The notes under the pieces: generated by a model | What the model was told of the DNA's origin: nothing | What the model saw: only the letters and a program-made list of their open reading frames with translations | The model's database searches: none | Translations under genes and position numbers: made by a program | NCBI GenBank assembly: GCA_036250195.1 | Contig: JAVHZZ010000001.1 | Coordinates: forward strand, 379,312,407 to 379,376,406 | From: Mixophyes australis | Taxonomy: Eukaryota; Chordata; Amphibia; Anura; Limnodynastidae | Length of the DNA: 64,000 bases | Direction: 5' to 3' | Shown: positions 33,271 through 45,822 of the stretch, piece after piece | Layout: each line of letters starts with the position of its first letter | How positions within the stretch are numbered: position 1 is the stretch's first letter

Positions 33271-34195
33271 CTATATTGAGATACCAGTAACATCTATTTA
33301 TAAAATCAATGTTTTAACTCTTCCAGGGTAACCTGTTACTGGAGAATCATGATATTATTGAAAAGCAGTCTGTTTTAAAGCATTTGCAGAAAAAAATACT
33401 TTTATAAATCAACTAAAACAACCATCTGAATCAATCTGGAGTTCAGGGTATTTGAGTTTCAACTTAACATTCAACACGAGATCTTTATGTTTTACATTTG
33501 AAGCAAAGCCCAAAAGATACTTACATGTAAAATATGATGAAATCACATATTCATTATAGACTGAATAGTCTTGGGATTCTGGAGGACTAGGATCAACATC
33601 ATCCCCTACCTGGCCAGCAACCTTGGCCACTTCCACCCATGGAATCCCACTTCTGAAAGAGATTTTATGGAATACCACACACAGAGCAATTATGGTGCAT
33701 ACATAATTGGGTGCACACATAAGAGCTCCACAAGATCGGTCAAGTCAGTAGAACCTGGCTTTAAAAGGCTAGAAGTCTACTCTATAACTTACCTAGTGGA
33801 CATCTGCGCCAAGTTATATGTGAGTTCTTGCTCCGTGTGTGGATTTAAAATGGAAGTGAGGAGCCTAGAGAAGAAAGGGTAAGCGTTTCTCCTATAAAGA
33901 GTAGCAAGAAAGAAAAAAAATATTAGTAATGAGTAACTAATCATACAATTACAGAGATCTTTTAACATAATATGGTGCTATAGTAATGCTAAAATATTTG
34001 ATAATTGATTCTACAAGCACACCAAAATGCAGAGTGGTAATATTTTACAAAGTTGGTAGACCTACTATTTATAACTACAGTGTATATTAATGTCTTCAGG
34101 ACGACAAAAGGTTATTTGTAAATAATGATCTAATAGAAACTAGTACCTAAGATCCATGCATCACCATGTGACCTTGTACCTCCTTGCCTCTGTTT
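33271..34195. other. Unassigned stretch between gypsy and Harbinger relics
   Basis: A 103-codon minus-strand frame (33720-33409) and a plus-strand frame (33571-33882) overlap, with no motif that I recognise. It may be part of the Harbinger element's second gene or ordinary spacer. Confidence 0.35.
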
Positions 34196-34199
34196 CAAT

Positions 34200-34705
34200 C
34201 TGCACCACAAACCTCATTGCCTGAAGGCAAAGGAGTCATCGGTGCTCCCCAGCGCCCAGGCATCTAGCAACCAGGCATTGAATCTGGACATTGATAAAGT
34301 GGAAATGCTTTCTAATCGAATAAATAGAAGCATTTACACCTGACAGGACCAGGGCTACATGTGTACCATCTATTGCCCCTATTACGTACATAAAGCCTGC
34401 TATGGTTGCAAACTGTCGCTTTATGGGCACAAGGGACTCCTCATCAAGTGGTAGATGGATGGAGGGATAAAATGTGTAACCAGAAAGCCCTTAGCACAAT
34501 CTTCAGCACATGACTGAAGATGGCTTGGGACATTCCTGCTGCAACACCTACTGTGGTCTGGAAAGATCCAGATGCACAAAAGTGTAATACCGTCAAGAGT
34601 TTGATCAGTGGGGGTATTGCTGTCAGGATGTTACGCACAAGCTCTAGGAATACTCTGTACTTAGTTTTCAATGGCCCATTCAGCTCAGCTCCTCCCATCA
34701 AAACA
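34200..34705 (-). pseudogene. PIF/Harbinger transposase relic
   Basis: Minus-strand 34701-34444 reads a helix-turn-helix-like region (LLTVLHFCASGSFQTTVG, GMSQAIFSHVLK). After a shift, 34430-34236 reads the start of the DDE nuclease (GAIDGTHVAL with its aspartate, then FHFINVQIQCLV), as in HARBI1-type proteins. The later catalytic residues are missing or unreadable. The normal protein would be about 300-400 aa, so this is a truncated, frameshifted remnant. It is the likely kind of source for the Harbinger-type MITEs at 2106, 3009 and 56470. Confidence 0.75.
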
Positions 34706-35585
34706 TGCTAAATGTTGCACCCATACAGACACTGTCATTGTCATATGTAAACTGCAAATGTGTTGCTCAAAATATTAGGTCCGCAATAATGCACTTTCTG
34801 AAATCATTGTTACTGCTTTTAGTGATTTAGTTTCGGAATTTAGTGATTATTCAATGGATAAAAGAGGTTTTCTTCTTTGAATCACTACTGTCAATTGCCT
34901 GTGGCTCTCTTTTAATGAGCAGAGAATCCTGAAGAGAAACACGAGAAAGCTCTGGACGGTCCACCAAATTTGGGATTATCTCACCAGTATCAGGATAGTT
35001 GTCAGACTGTTTTACTCTCTCCTATCTATTCTTGTAGCTTTGACTATCCGCTGCTACAGTATTAAAATCAGTTGTTGCTTGTCTGGATATTAGAAACTGG
35101 GGTACTGTTTGGAAAAAAGATTTATTATATTTATATATATTTATATATTAAGTTTATATTCACCTCCTGAAAATCCGAGCAATTAGTGAACGCTCTACAC
35201 CGTACGCCCCATCCAGCCCTAAATCAATAGCACCTACATTTATAATTAGGCCTAGACATTAATTTAATAACATTTACATATATTACATAAGGCTCATTTC
35301 TCAATTAAGGTGTCTTTGCAAATATCCACTCTCTTCTCCCTATCCAATTGTGTCTCAGCTATGGGGCTCAGGCTGCCTCCAGCAGATTCTGAACTGTCTC
35401 AATATGACATTTTTAATTCAGAAAAAGCAATGCAAGAAAATTATTGCACCATGCTCCTTTCAGAATGAGGAAGACTGGGGAACTCTTGCTCCACTTATTA
35501 AATATTACGCCTCCTATATCTAATACAAAACTTTCTACATTCTGTTGTTTGAGATCATGGATTCAATAAAACACTTCTCTGGGAT
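34706..35585. other. Unannotated AT-rich stretch
   Basis: No recognisable coding, RNA or repeat boundary was seen. Confidence 0.4.
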
Positions 35586-35880
35586 ATAAATATTTATTAC
35601 TATTTATTTATATAGCTCTGCACAGAGAATACTTATCATCCACATCAGTCCCTGCCCCATTGGAGCTTACAGTCTAAATTCCCTAACACACACAAGGGTC
35701 CATTTTTATCAGCTTATGAAACTCTTAGTATATTTTAGGACTGTGGAAGGAAACCAGAGCACCTCTGAAGGAATTCAGTGTACTCCCATGGAGAACATAC
35801 AATTTCTACACAGAACAATGCTCAAGATTTAACTCATAACCTCAGCACTGCGAGACAGCAATGCTAGCCACCATGTAACA
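35586..35880 (+). repeat. Dispersed frog-type repeat, second copy
   Basis: Reads TTTATTTATATAGCTCTGCA, CAGTCCCTGCCCCATTGGAG, CTTACAGTCTAAATTCCCTA, then the diverged GGAAACCAGAGCACC block. It shares order with 1-215 and 55820-56032. Confidence 0.8.
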
Positions 35881-36049
35881 ATGTCGTATTCAAGATGCTG
35901 TTCGTATAAGGACAAAGGTAAAAACAAGAAACTTTCCAGCTGTTTTAAAACTGAATGTTCCAACAGGTCATGTTGGGGCTTGTATTTGTGACTAATTTAA
36001 CATAATAATGTCCCTAAATTTATTCTTCCACAGGATTTCACCTTCCGAA

Positions 36050-36235
36050 GATTAAACAAAACATAAAGATCATGATTAATGAGTGCAAGTAATAGGAAGG
36101 ATTGATGATGACATTAAACCGCTTTTAATAAATCCCTATCCAATACCACATGTGTTTTATCCACTTCCCAAGGTGCATAATCAAACACCTAACTAGCCCC
36201 CTGGGATGCCTTATTGTATCATCCTCAGACTGAGT
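36050..36235 (+). pseudogene. Penelope-like RT scrap
   Basis: From about 36095 one frame reads IDDDIKPLLINPYPIPHVFY followed by PLPKVHNQTPN, a stop, then PPGMPYC. The LPK(V/I)H box followed by PPG is characteristic of Penelope-like RTs. Only about 45 codons are readable and one stop interrupts them. The assignment is tentative. Confidence 0.55.
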
Positions 36236-36479
36236 GTTAAGTCTTTTTTATATTTTAACAATAAAAAATAAAAACTTTAGCATGTTCGGTCAAGAATAAT
36301 AAATTATTTGTGTTGGATACTACAAACCCTTATTGTTGGCTGTATTTTAGTTACCTTTGATTGGAATAGTTGTATGCCCCAAACCCCCATGAACAGAAAT
36401 GTCTTAATTACTATGTTTCACGTTGTGCTTAAATATAAATAATTATTTTCTGAAATACTGATTATTTTTTGTAGGGCTA

Positions 36480-36960
36480 GCTACATTTTGCGATCACGCG
36501 TATTAGACAGTGTTAACGTCAGAAGCTCCTTTTCCTCCCTATTATAGTGCAACCAGCCCCAGCTGCCACAGTCTAGTGCTGGCTGTTGTAAAATGAGGGG
36601 ACCCCACTTTTTTTTCCCCTTTTGATTTTGCTAGTACCAGCACTAGGCTGATATCACCAGGGTTAATCTAATTAGGGAAGGGGAGCATGGTTTTTAACCC
36701 TTTTTGTGCTGGTTGTATTGGCACCAGGTTCTCCAGCTGTTAGCTAAAGTTTTGAGGTGTTTTGTTTTTTGGGAAGGGGGGGATTTTAACTTTTATTGCT
36801 GTTTTAATTTTTTCTTTACCACTGTTTGTTCTGGCAGGTCAATCAGGCATTGCTCATTTAATGTTGGTAATCCCATTGTCTGAATTTTCTCAGCGTAGGA
36901 CAAATGGAAATGTCGGCATTTACCCTGTCACCATTTTCATGTTGGTAGGGTAAGTGTTGG
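36480..36960. repeat. Probable dispersed repeat with ACCAGCACTAGGCTGATA
   Basis: Contains AGTCTAGTGCTGGCTGTTGT and the inverse-like TAGTACCAGCACTAGGCTG around a purine/T-rich block, plus GGGGACCCCACTTTTTTTTC. I recall similar blocks as common in frogs but cannot assign a family. The 63-codon frame at 36762-36953 has no motif. Confidence 0.3.
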
Positions 36961-38400
36961 AGTTTCTTCTGTCGGAAACTTGACCGCCACCGATATAAAA
37001 TACATGTTGTCATTCCCTGATTTTAAATAGATATCTTCCTTAATCTACATTCTGGCACCTTAAACAGATAAAGGCTAATGCTGAGTTGGACGCACATGTA
37101 ACAATGTATGCTTAAAAAGCTGCACATAAAAATAGCATACATTGTTTAATAAGAATGCATTCACATATATGTTCAAATTAAAAAAGCAGATTAAAACATT
37201 TTTGCATCACATGTGTATATAAGTATTCTATACATTTTGTAACATGTTGAAAAATGAAAAATATTAATATACATCATCGTGTTCTGAAGACATAATAAGA
37301 AGTTTGAAGATAAGACAAGCATGTACATGTGAATGAGCTGTCTACAGTGTTGTTAGGATGTAGTATAGAAGTAAGGTTTTTTTTTTTACCTGTAAATAAT
37401 TGAGCAGAGTGGTTTCCCACTGACCACTTTCAAATTCCAATTTTGAATTTAATGATTTACAGTTGTCCTTCATTACAAAAGTTTTTATTTAAACCTCCAA
37501 ATCCCATGTGAAAGTGGAACACCTACTTATTCCATAATAACTTTACGCCACCAAAAAACACTTTTCAATGGTGTCTGTTTATGACAGGGTCATTTACTAG
37601 CCACAAAAATATATGCACAGAAAAAATAAATTTTAACAAATGTGCCTATTTCACTACCTTGTGCATTTGGGAATATTCTCTGTGCAAATACTTGGTTTAA
37701 ATGGGAGAACGCATGTCAACAAAAAGTAGAAATGTCACTTGAGTCCTGCTTGTTATCATTTTGGATCACACCCTTTTTTCTATTTTCCTAAATACCGCTT
37801 AATGGATACACAATAACTCATGATAGTAAGAGGACTTTAGAATTGTCTTTTAAGGGTTTTTTTGTTTTTTTTTGTTATGGTGGTAGATTTACGGCAATAA
37901 ATTATATCTATTAATAATAGACCAACTTTTGATTGCAGCCATCAGTCAAATTAAATTGATTTTGTGGTGTAAAAATGCACTTCAACCACCTGCTTAACCA
38001 GGAATGCCCCCTGATTGCTCAAACTCAACCCCTTGAAGCTCATTTAAATTGCACAACATCTTTTTGCTTGTTGGCACAATGTGAGGCACATTCCTGTGCC
38101 TAGTCTACCTTTAGCAAGGACCACACGATCTGCTATACCATCAGAAGAAGTAGAATTCTTGTCACCTGCAGTTACCTCCATCTTGTCATTCTTTCTGCTT
38201 CACAATCTAAGGAAAATGCATTAAAAAATACAGCAGACCCACATACTTAAATTTTTATCAACCTGAGTTGTCTAGGGCTTGCATATGTGCATTGTGTTTG
38301 TTCCATTCCCTTTTTTCCTTCTTATGATGAACAGAGAGCTAACCATTCATTCTGCTTAACTGTTCCCCAACTTACTTAGATTGTGAGTTTTAAAATACCA
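36961..38400. other. Unannotated AT-rich stretch
   Basis: No gene, RNA or clear repeat was recognised in this interval. Confidence 0.4.
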
Positions 38401-38419
38401 GACTCCTTGAGCAACAGCT

Positions 38420-38600
38420 AGAAATTGTAGTGTCCTGGACAAGAGAGAACACTGGCGTCCCCCCCCATTCCGCACCACCACATCCACCTTGGAACTAGAT
38501 GCTGCCTCTCAGTGGCAGCGCACTGCTGAAGGAAGGATAAACGTCTCATGATGGGGATGTGCTTAGCACTTTACAAGCACAAGACCGTTCTCCAACCCTG
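38420..38600 (+). repeat. Dispersed repeat related to 11700-11880
   Basis: AGTGTCCTGGACAAGAGAGA, GGCGTCCCCCCCCATT and GCTTAGCACTTTACAAGCAC match the module inside the duplicated unit, about 70-80 percent by eye. Confidence 0.6.
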
Positions 38601-38989
38601 TGCTGTGCTCTACTACCTGTTGTTGCAGCTGTTACCTAACTGTCAAGTAATGCAATACTTAGTCCAACCAAATCAATAATTAGGTGACATGGGTTACTCA
38701 TCGACACTGTTCTTCTGAATCTGCATCCAGCATGGATGCTCTCTGTTCAGGTGTCTGGTTAATTTTCTCACTGCAATGCCTTTTCCACACTCCCCTTGCG
38801 TCTCTCCCTCTCTGGGATCTCACTATCACTTCTGATCAGCTCTGTTCAGCTCTCCAGCTGTCTTGCTGCAGAGGACTCTCTCAGGATGTGTCAGATGCCT
38901 TCTCCGCACTGACACCTGGTGCAGGAGATGGACACCTGCACCCCCTCAGGCAACGGGACGCTTCCATGTTCTTCTGCACGCTGTGCTTG

Positions 38990-39440
38990 CGCATGCTCCC
39001 TTCAGTCGCGTCCCGTTGCCTAGCTTTCTCCGCTAACCTATCGGCGGTCAGCGTGTCTGACTGCCGAATCTCCATCACCCAATCAGGGTGCACCTTATGG
39101 TTTATATAGCATCCTCTGACACCTGTAAGGTGCCAGAGTATTGGTTCATTCCTGCTCCAGCGCTTCCTGAACTTCTGATCCTGTCCTCTTCAATTCTGAA
39201 CCGGCTTCCTGTTACCATTCTCCTATGTTTCGTTTTGGTACCTCGCTGCCCGGCTGGTTTGACTATTTGGCTTGACCTGACTTCTCTCTGGATCCTCCCC
39301 GTGTACCACATCACTTGTTTGGCTTTGACCTGGACTGCCTGACTATGCCTTTCTATTACTGTCGCTACACTGGTAAGTGTATTGGAGAATTGCGACCTGA
39401 GTACCCTCTGCAGCTAAGCCCAAACTCCCTTGCCGCTATC
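38990..39440 (+). repeat. Probable gypsy-like LTR fragment with promoter
   Basis: TGCGCATGCTCCC, then CACCCAATCAGGGTGCACC and a TATA-like GGTTTATATAGCATCC (about 39098), then pyrimidine-rich text such as GTTTGGCTTTGACCTGGACT and GAGTACCCTCTGCAGCTAAG. This order (CCAAT-like, TATA, CT-rich R/U5) suits an LTR in the plus orientation. Ends and duplication were not identified. Confidence 0.4.
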
Positions 39441-39444
39441 CCCG

Positions 39445-39570
39445 TTAAATTAATACCCCCACAAATAAATTAATAGCCATCACCACTAAATGATTAGCCT
39501 CACCCCAGTAAAATAATAGCCCCTATACGCATTAAATCAATAACCCCCATTTCCAATAAATTAATAGATC
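39445..39570 (+). repeat. ATTAATAG-type minisatellite
   Basis: Units like CCACAAATAAATTAATAGCC repeat with variation about six times. Related units occur at 13150-13300 and 20116-20266. Confidence 0.75.
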
Positions 39571-40059
39571 CATATATGTCACCCCATATCTGAGACATAC
39601 AGAACAATTGCTGGCGACTGTCATCTACATCTGTAGCTATTTGCATCTGCCGTTGACAACGTAAGTAATACGGCTTGGACAGACGTTTATGTGGCCTGGT
39701 CTGCACCTGTTCACAATTGCACAAACACGCCTTCCTGTACTAGTCCTACAGCCCCTCTCCCCCCCCATCCCTCCTCCTTCCTCTCGAGGGCATTATGTAC
39801 CAGAACCAGGCAAATTTGTATAGGCGTATATGTGCGTGACCACCTGTCACGGGCACTAGGAGTCTTTACCCAGTATCACCCGCTGATGGTCTTATCAGAG
39901 CAGTAGAGTTGGTATATGATACTCTGGTGGCAGGGTGATAATGGAACTGGAAACAGCAGATGGTTAGAGAATGCTCAGAAAGTCTATGACTAGCAGCACT
40001 GGTAAACAATAGGTAACTGAACACGAGGATCCAGATGGACAAGGACACGTGAGGGTAGT

Positions 40060-40322
40060 CAGTGGTCTGCGCACGGCAAGTTGTACCACTGCTATACTGA
40101 GAAAGAATGTCCAGGAGTAATAAGGAGGTGGAAGTCAGCGGTCTGCGTATAGCAAGTTGTACCGCTGTCTGTAGTGAAGGAATGGAATCCAGGTGAAGGT
40201 AACGGGGAAGTCAGTGGTCTGCGTGTAGCAAGTTGTACCACTGCTTATGTGAAAGGATATATGCAACTGGTGACACAGGGAAACAGGAATCAGTGGTCTG
40301 CCTCTAGCAAGTTGTACCACTG
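40060..40322 (+). repeat. Four hairpin repeats inside the solo LTR
   Basis: Each ~32-bp unit has 7-base arms around GCAAGTTGT: 40060-40091, 40136-40167, 40212-40243 and 40291-40322. Arms are CAGTGGT/ACCACTG in three and CAGCGGT/ACCGCTG in the second, a paired change that keeps the stem. Spacing is 76-79 bp. Confidence 0.9.
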
Positions 40323-41027
40323 AATATATATGTGAGGAAGGACACGAGGAGATAAATGCAATGCAGAGTCTACACGGGTGCACTGAACTTGATCCCACGT
40401 TGAACTGCACACAATAATAATAATGAATGAACAGCACTGCACAGATAAACAAAGTCACTAGAATAGTCCAGCAAAAGGAAACACAGTCAATAATAGCAAT
40501 AGTCTCAGAGGATGGGAACTCCGGAGGAGAACAACTCAGTCCAGATGGATATGCAATACACCAGCACAGTCAATGAGAAGTATGCATACCGTGGTTCAGA
40601 TGAGCAGGCTGTTAGAGATAGCTGCAGTGATACCTGAGCGGCAGGGAACTGACGAGATGAGAAGTCCTTGCAGAATGGAAGCGGCAGGTAGGTGCAGCGC
40701 ACTGTAGGTAAGCCAGCAAGGACGACAAAATACTCAGGAAGCAGTAGAATATCGAATTGAACAGCAGGAGACCACGGGAGAGCTGAAGCGATGTAGCAGA
40801 GCTGGAAGCCGAGGAGCGTAGACTCGATGCTAACAGGCAAGTTGACACAAATGGACACACTGTAGAAGCAGTAGGCAGCGGGTCAGCTGACGGCAGGTAG
40901 AATGCAGACTGGAGCGCTGAGACGAGCAGGACTCTGTAGACACGCTGAAGTAGCTAACAGGAATCAGCTGGAACAGTAGCGATGTAACACAGGAGAGTAG
41001 GAGAGATCTGTAACTTGTTAGACACAC

Positions 41028-41260
41028 GGAGGCAGCGGATAGGAATCAGCTGCTGGAGTCACGATGAAACACAGGAGAGTTTGAAGTAATCTGTAACTGT
41101 AGATATACGGAGGCAGCGGATAGGAATCAGCTGCTGGAGTCACGATGAAACACAGGAGAGTTTGCAGTAATCTGTAACTGTAGATACACGGAGGCAGCGG
41201 ATAGGAATCAGCTGCTGAAGTCACTAGGAACACGAGGAGTAGAAGTGGTCTGGAAACCAC
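41028..41260 (-). repeat. ~82-bp tandem repeat, about 3 units
   Basis: GGAGGCAGCGGATAGGAATC recurs at about 41028, 41109 and 41191, followed each time by AGCTGCTG(G/A)AGTCAC. It lies within the solo LTR. Confidence 0.9.
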
Positions 41261-41533
41261 AAACGGCAAACAGGAATCAGCATCAGCTGAACACACGAGG
41301 AGGCACTGGAACACCTTCAGAGACTCATGAGGAATGAGACTCCAAGATCAGGCAACGTGGTATTGACCACAGGTGCTTAATATAGGGAGTGCTGCCTGAT
41401 CAGCCAATTAAGTTAAAGGAACAGAACTGAAGGTTAGAAGGGACTGCACATGCGCAGTACCTCATTATAATGGACGGACACGGTTCCTAGCTACCTTAGA
41501 AGTAGCACTCACAGTCCGGTGAGTGACACCACC

Positions 41534-43150
41534 ATTCTGGTTATGCGCAGAGCGATTTCATGCGAGATACGCTACGCAAACAGGTGTAGTTGCATTCTGT
41601 ATCAGCCACTCTGTGTTAAATATACAGAAATGTACTCATGTAGTTTACTTAGCTGACCTTAAGATATACTGTAGGTTATATCGAAATCAAGATTAAAACA
41701 AAAAACATGAGTGAAACCAAATAATAATTTTTTGACAAAATAATGAGATAAATACTTCAAACCATTTAACAATAACAAGTTTGGTACTATTTACACGCAC
41801 ACCTTGTCAACTATTTGTGAGTGACATGAGTTGTCATCACCCAATTCTATTCTCAAAATAGGTGGTAAGTTAGGAGTTAGGCAAAAGTCCAATAATTTCC
41901 ACTGCATCTGAAACTCTTTCTTCACGCTACATTGAAATAACATTGTTTTACTTGCTGTGGGCTTGTCATTCCTCCAGCAGTATGCATAGCTATTATATTG
42001 AAATAGCTTATATCCACAAACTAACTAATTTATGCAATCCACAGGAGGACTTACTAGTAAACTTTTTCCACTTGTAACAAGGAAGACAATTAACGAAGTG
42101 TAATAAACTCTACTGAATACATTGAAATGAGTTGATGCTCTTTGTTTATCCCTTAATAGCAAGAAATTATTTCAGCTAAACAACTAAATAAATGAAAAAC
42201 AACGGAACACGTAAATTAGAATTAAACTCCAAAGCTATCATTACTAGACAATAAAGACTCACTAGACAATGTGCAGCAGTCGCTTGCGATCACGGAAAAA
42301 AAATGCCAGTAATAGGTTTCAGTGAGTAGATGAGTTTTTGTTGCATTAGGAAAGAGAAACTGCTGAATGGATATTTTATTGCATAATGAAATTTGCAAGT
42401 AATGAAATAATTGGGTTACTTAATTTTTTCTCCAAACAAATGAGTTGGTGATGAAGAGAAAATACGCAAGGGATCATTGGTTCAGAAAACAACTGATGTC
42501 AGAAGTAGTGGTGTAAGAATTTCTCATTAAAACTCTTTTTAATATAAAGTTTAATTTCTTCAAATGCAATGAAAGGAACAATTGCATATTACTGGCTGCT
42601 TTACAGTCTTATTTAACCAGAGATCCAATCTGTTTAAACATGAATCCAATCTAAAATACATTTAAAACTAAATTGAAATGACAATACATCCTTGTTATTA
42701 TTTTTTTCATTATTTTTACCATGATCAAAGATATATTTACATTTTTGTGATAGCTGATTATACCTTTATCAGTGCAATCTGTATTGGCTGCTTTTATTCA
42801 TCTCTACATTCTTATTTCTAAAGCTCGGGAGAATAGAACTGCAAAGTAGAAAAATCTATGATTTCATGTTGTGCAGGATCAATCTGTCATTATTTTTGCA
42901 TTTATTTTTTATCATTAACTGTCATTATTAAATAACTGGGGTAAATTGCAGTCATAATTAGTAGGCTATGTGATGCTAAGTGACTTTTGACTTGTTGCTG
43001 GTTAGCTCCACATCACATTGAACCTAATGAGTCCCAGTGCACATAGTCTTGTTAAAATGATATATTTAACTCCATTTTCTCTTGGGGGCTTGTATAAGAA
43101 CTAGCCAGCAGCTATTTTAAGTTCAATAATTTGGCCCTTAGATACATATG
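41534..43150. other. Mostly unannotated AT-rich stretch
   Basis: The first ~100 bp continue the dispersed repeat split by the solo LTR. Beyond that I see no gene, RNA or clear repeat. Confidence 0.4.
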
Positions 43151-43154
43151 TAAC

Positions 43155-43975
43155 ATAATTATTATTGTTTGTTTATAAGGCACCACAAAAATCCACAGCA
43201 CTATTCAGTGGGAAAGTAAAGCATATAACAAAGACATACAAGACTAATAAGCAAAGTACAGGACATACAGTTAGCATAATACTGTGCATAAGTCATAATC
43301 GACAGGGTATGTAACAGGCATTGTAAAGAAGCTGCAAGAGACAAGGACACACAGGTCGAAGAGTTGAGAGAAGACATCAAGACATGAGGAAGGATGGCCT
43401 GCTTATGAGAGCTTATAATATTATGGGTATGGGTGAGGGTGACACAGAGTGAGAGTGTGAGTGTAGGGAGTCTGGGTGAGTGGATTTGGTGTTAAGAGGA
43501 AGACAGCAGATTTTTGATGAGCAGGTGGGTTTTCATGGAGCATTTAAAGCATTGGAGATCGATGAAAAGCCTGATTGGAAGTGGGAGTATACTTCATGGG
43601 TCTGGAGTGGCACTGTAGAATATTTGGAGGTTTGAGTACAATATGGTGATGTGGGGAGCTGAGGATCTGGTTATTGTCAGAAAGGAGAGAGTGGGAGGGA
43701 ATGTGTTCTGAGGTGAGATTGGAGATGTATGGGAGAAGAGAGGTAAAGGGCATTTTTGGTGAGCGTGATGAGTTTGAATAGGATTCTATAGGGAATAAGA
43801 AGCCGGTGTAGGGATTGTCAGAGCTGGGAGGCAGAAGTACGGTGGTGAGAAAGGAAAATCAATATTGACGCTGCGTTGATGATGAATTGAATTGGGATTC
43901 AGGTGTGAGGAAGGTTGCAGTAGTCGAAGCACAAACATCCTTTGTTTCTTTTTGATATCTGGAAAAAATACTGTA
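43155..43975. repeat. Dispersed repeat with GGTGGGTTTTCATGGAGC
   Basis: Starts with a TTTATAAGGCACCACAAAAA/CACAGCACTATTCAGTGGG block and continues through GGTGGGTTTTCATGGAGC and GAGTTTGAATAGGATTCTAT to GTAGTCGAAGC. A diverged relative occupies about 44880-45210 (GGTGGGTTTTTAGAGCCC, GAGAAGCTTGAAG). It has no coding frame and is probably a non-autonomous family or LINE tail. Confidence 0.55.
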
Positions 43976-44364
43976 TACATATGTTAGATTTAATAACGCA
44001 CTATACATGATGTATAGCTTTTGTTTGTCCATATCATTTTAGCAGCCACGCCGCAGAAACCACCCTAATATCCAGATCTGCATTGAACAAATGTTTGTAG
44101 GTGGGACTACCTCTGCAAAGTTTTTTTTACACAGAGAGAATTTTCTGAGACCATGGCCTTGCAGATTTGAAAGTAAAGATAGGTTGGCTTTGTGGGGTGA
44201 AGCACGATGTGCATTCTAAATCTATGGGATGGTTATATCAGAAGATAAGAGAGTCACTAACTGCTTAGAGGCTCAGCAAAGCCTTGTACTGAACTACAAG
44301 TGTCTGTTTTGAGATGTGTGTATAAGTGAAATATGTGATCTAGTGTAATATAGGTGTAGACTTT

Positions 44365-45384
44365 GGGTCTGATTCATTAAGGAATGCAAAATCTGCGTAA
44401 TTTGCATTTAAAAAAGAATGCACATAATTTGAACACCGTATAGTCGTATTCAACTACAAGCAGAACTGAAGAAATGTCACCTGTTGAATATTGGTGTAAG
44501 TGCGCTCTGCCTGTATGACACTTGCTGTATGCAGACAGACATAACACAGACACAAGTCCCAGCAGAAAGCACAGAAAAAAAGTATTCACTTACCGTCACC
44601 TAATAATAATATAATCATTAAGAAAAAGACATTGAAAAAAAATTTTTTTTTTCATCAAATATATTTATTGGCATTTACACCTGCCCTGTAGCTGGTGAAA
44701 ATGACATAACTAAAAAACACATACCTTAGAGATGCCCAAAACTTAAATTGGACGTTAGTGCATGAACTCTGCCTCAGCATACCATTATTATTATTATTAT
44801 TATTTAATTATTTATATATTTATTTATTTATTTATTTATTATTATATTATAAGGATAGGGGAAGGTGGATGAAGGGGAAGAGGTAGAAGATAAGGTAGGA
44901 AGTTAAGTGGGAGACTGGAAGGCGTTAAGAAAAAGGTGGGTTTTTAGAGCCCGTTTGAAACTGGACATATTAGGGGAAGTTCTGATAGAGGGAGGGAGCT
45001 TGTTCCAGTGGAGGGGGGCAGCGCGGGCAATAACTTGGATACGCGCATGTGAGGAGGTGATCAGGGGGAAGAGAGGCGACTGTCATTGACAGATCGGAGA
45101 GGGCGGGATGGAGTAATAATAGAGAGGAGGGTAGAGATGTATGGTGCAGTGGAGTTGGCGAGGGCCTTGTATGTAAGAGTGAGAAGCTTGAAGACCCTTA
45201 TTGTACATTGCCTACATTACTCATCCCCTTCCCCACACCATTCCATCCTTCCAATTGTAGTGTCATTTATGTGCAAACATGACTTGCGTTATTTGTTGCA
45301 AGTCTTGGTTTCATGCATTCACTGAGTGGAAATACGCAAAATACGCCACATAAATGAACTTACGTTCCTGAATGAATCAATCCC
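44365..45384. mobile_element. DNA-transposon-like element with CTGATTCATTAAGGA ends
   Basis: GGGTCTGATTCATTAAGGAA at the left pairs with TTCCTGAATGAATCAATCCC at the right. Inside are CGCAAAATACGCC/CTGCGTAATTTGC-type inverted blocks and an inserted dispersed repeat (about 44880-45210) beside an ATT/ATTT microsatellite (44785-44850). There is no transposase. Related ends occur near 55161 and 61455. Confidence 0.6.
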
Positions 45385-45517
45385 AGCATGTTTATGGTAA
45401 CTTAGTATGTATTTATTTATTTATTTATTGAAATTCAGCCAAAATAAAGATGTCAGTTATATTTAAATGTATTGTGATACTCTGCAGATGACAGACACAA
45501 ACAACTTTTTGCTTGAA

Positions 45518-45822
45518 AAAAAGAGGATTTATGTACTCACGTTAAATCCGTTTCTCTGATTCCGTCTGGGGGACACTGCTTACCATGGGGTTGTGGAGGG
45601 AGCTTGGGGAGTTGGCACCTAACTAGTTAACTTTAGTACTGCCGACAGACCCCTCCCCGCTACAATCCCCCTGCCCCCTCTTGTTAAGTTAATTAAAAAG
45701 CCCAAGGAGTAAAGGCCAGTCAAACAAGAGCACACAGAAGAAAAGCAGAAGGGAGGGATCGCAGTGTCCCCCAGACGGAATCAGAGAAACGGATTTAACG
45801 TGAGTACATAAATCCTCTTTTC
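45518..45822. repeat. 62-bp perfect inverted repeat at the DIRS 3' end
   Basis: 45518-45579 is the exact complement of 45761-45822. The second arm runs directly into 45822-45862, which equals the complement of the far terminus near 51345-51386 (CTCTTTCATCCAGTCTGGGG). This is the DIRS internal complementary region, whose halves match the outer parts of both termini and template their completion. Confidence 0.92.

Larger units (their letters stand above)
39845..41528 (-). mobile_element. Solo LTR, 1,684 bp, with 5-bp target duplication
   Basis: Ends are TGTCAC and GTGACA, and CCACC flanks both sides (39840-39844 and 41529-41533). On the minus strand the order is CACTCCCTATATTAAGCACC (promoter-like, near 41385) followed by CT-rich transcribed sequence, so the LTR probably points left. 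It contains three ~82-bp tandem units (from 41028) and four hairpin repeats (40060-40322). No internal coding remains, so it is a recombined solo LTR, probably of a Ty3/gypsy or ERV-like family. It lies inside another dispersed repeat that continues at 41534 (CATTCTGGTTATGCGCAGAG). Confidence 0.85.
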
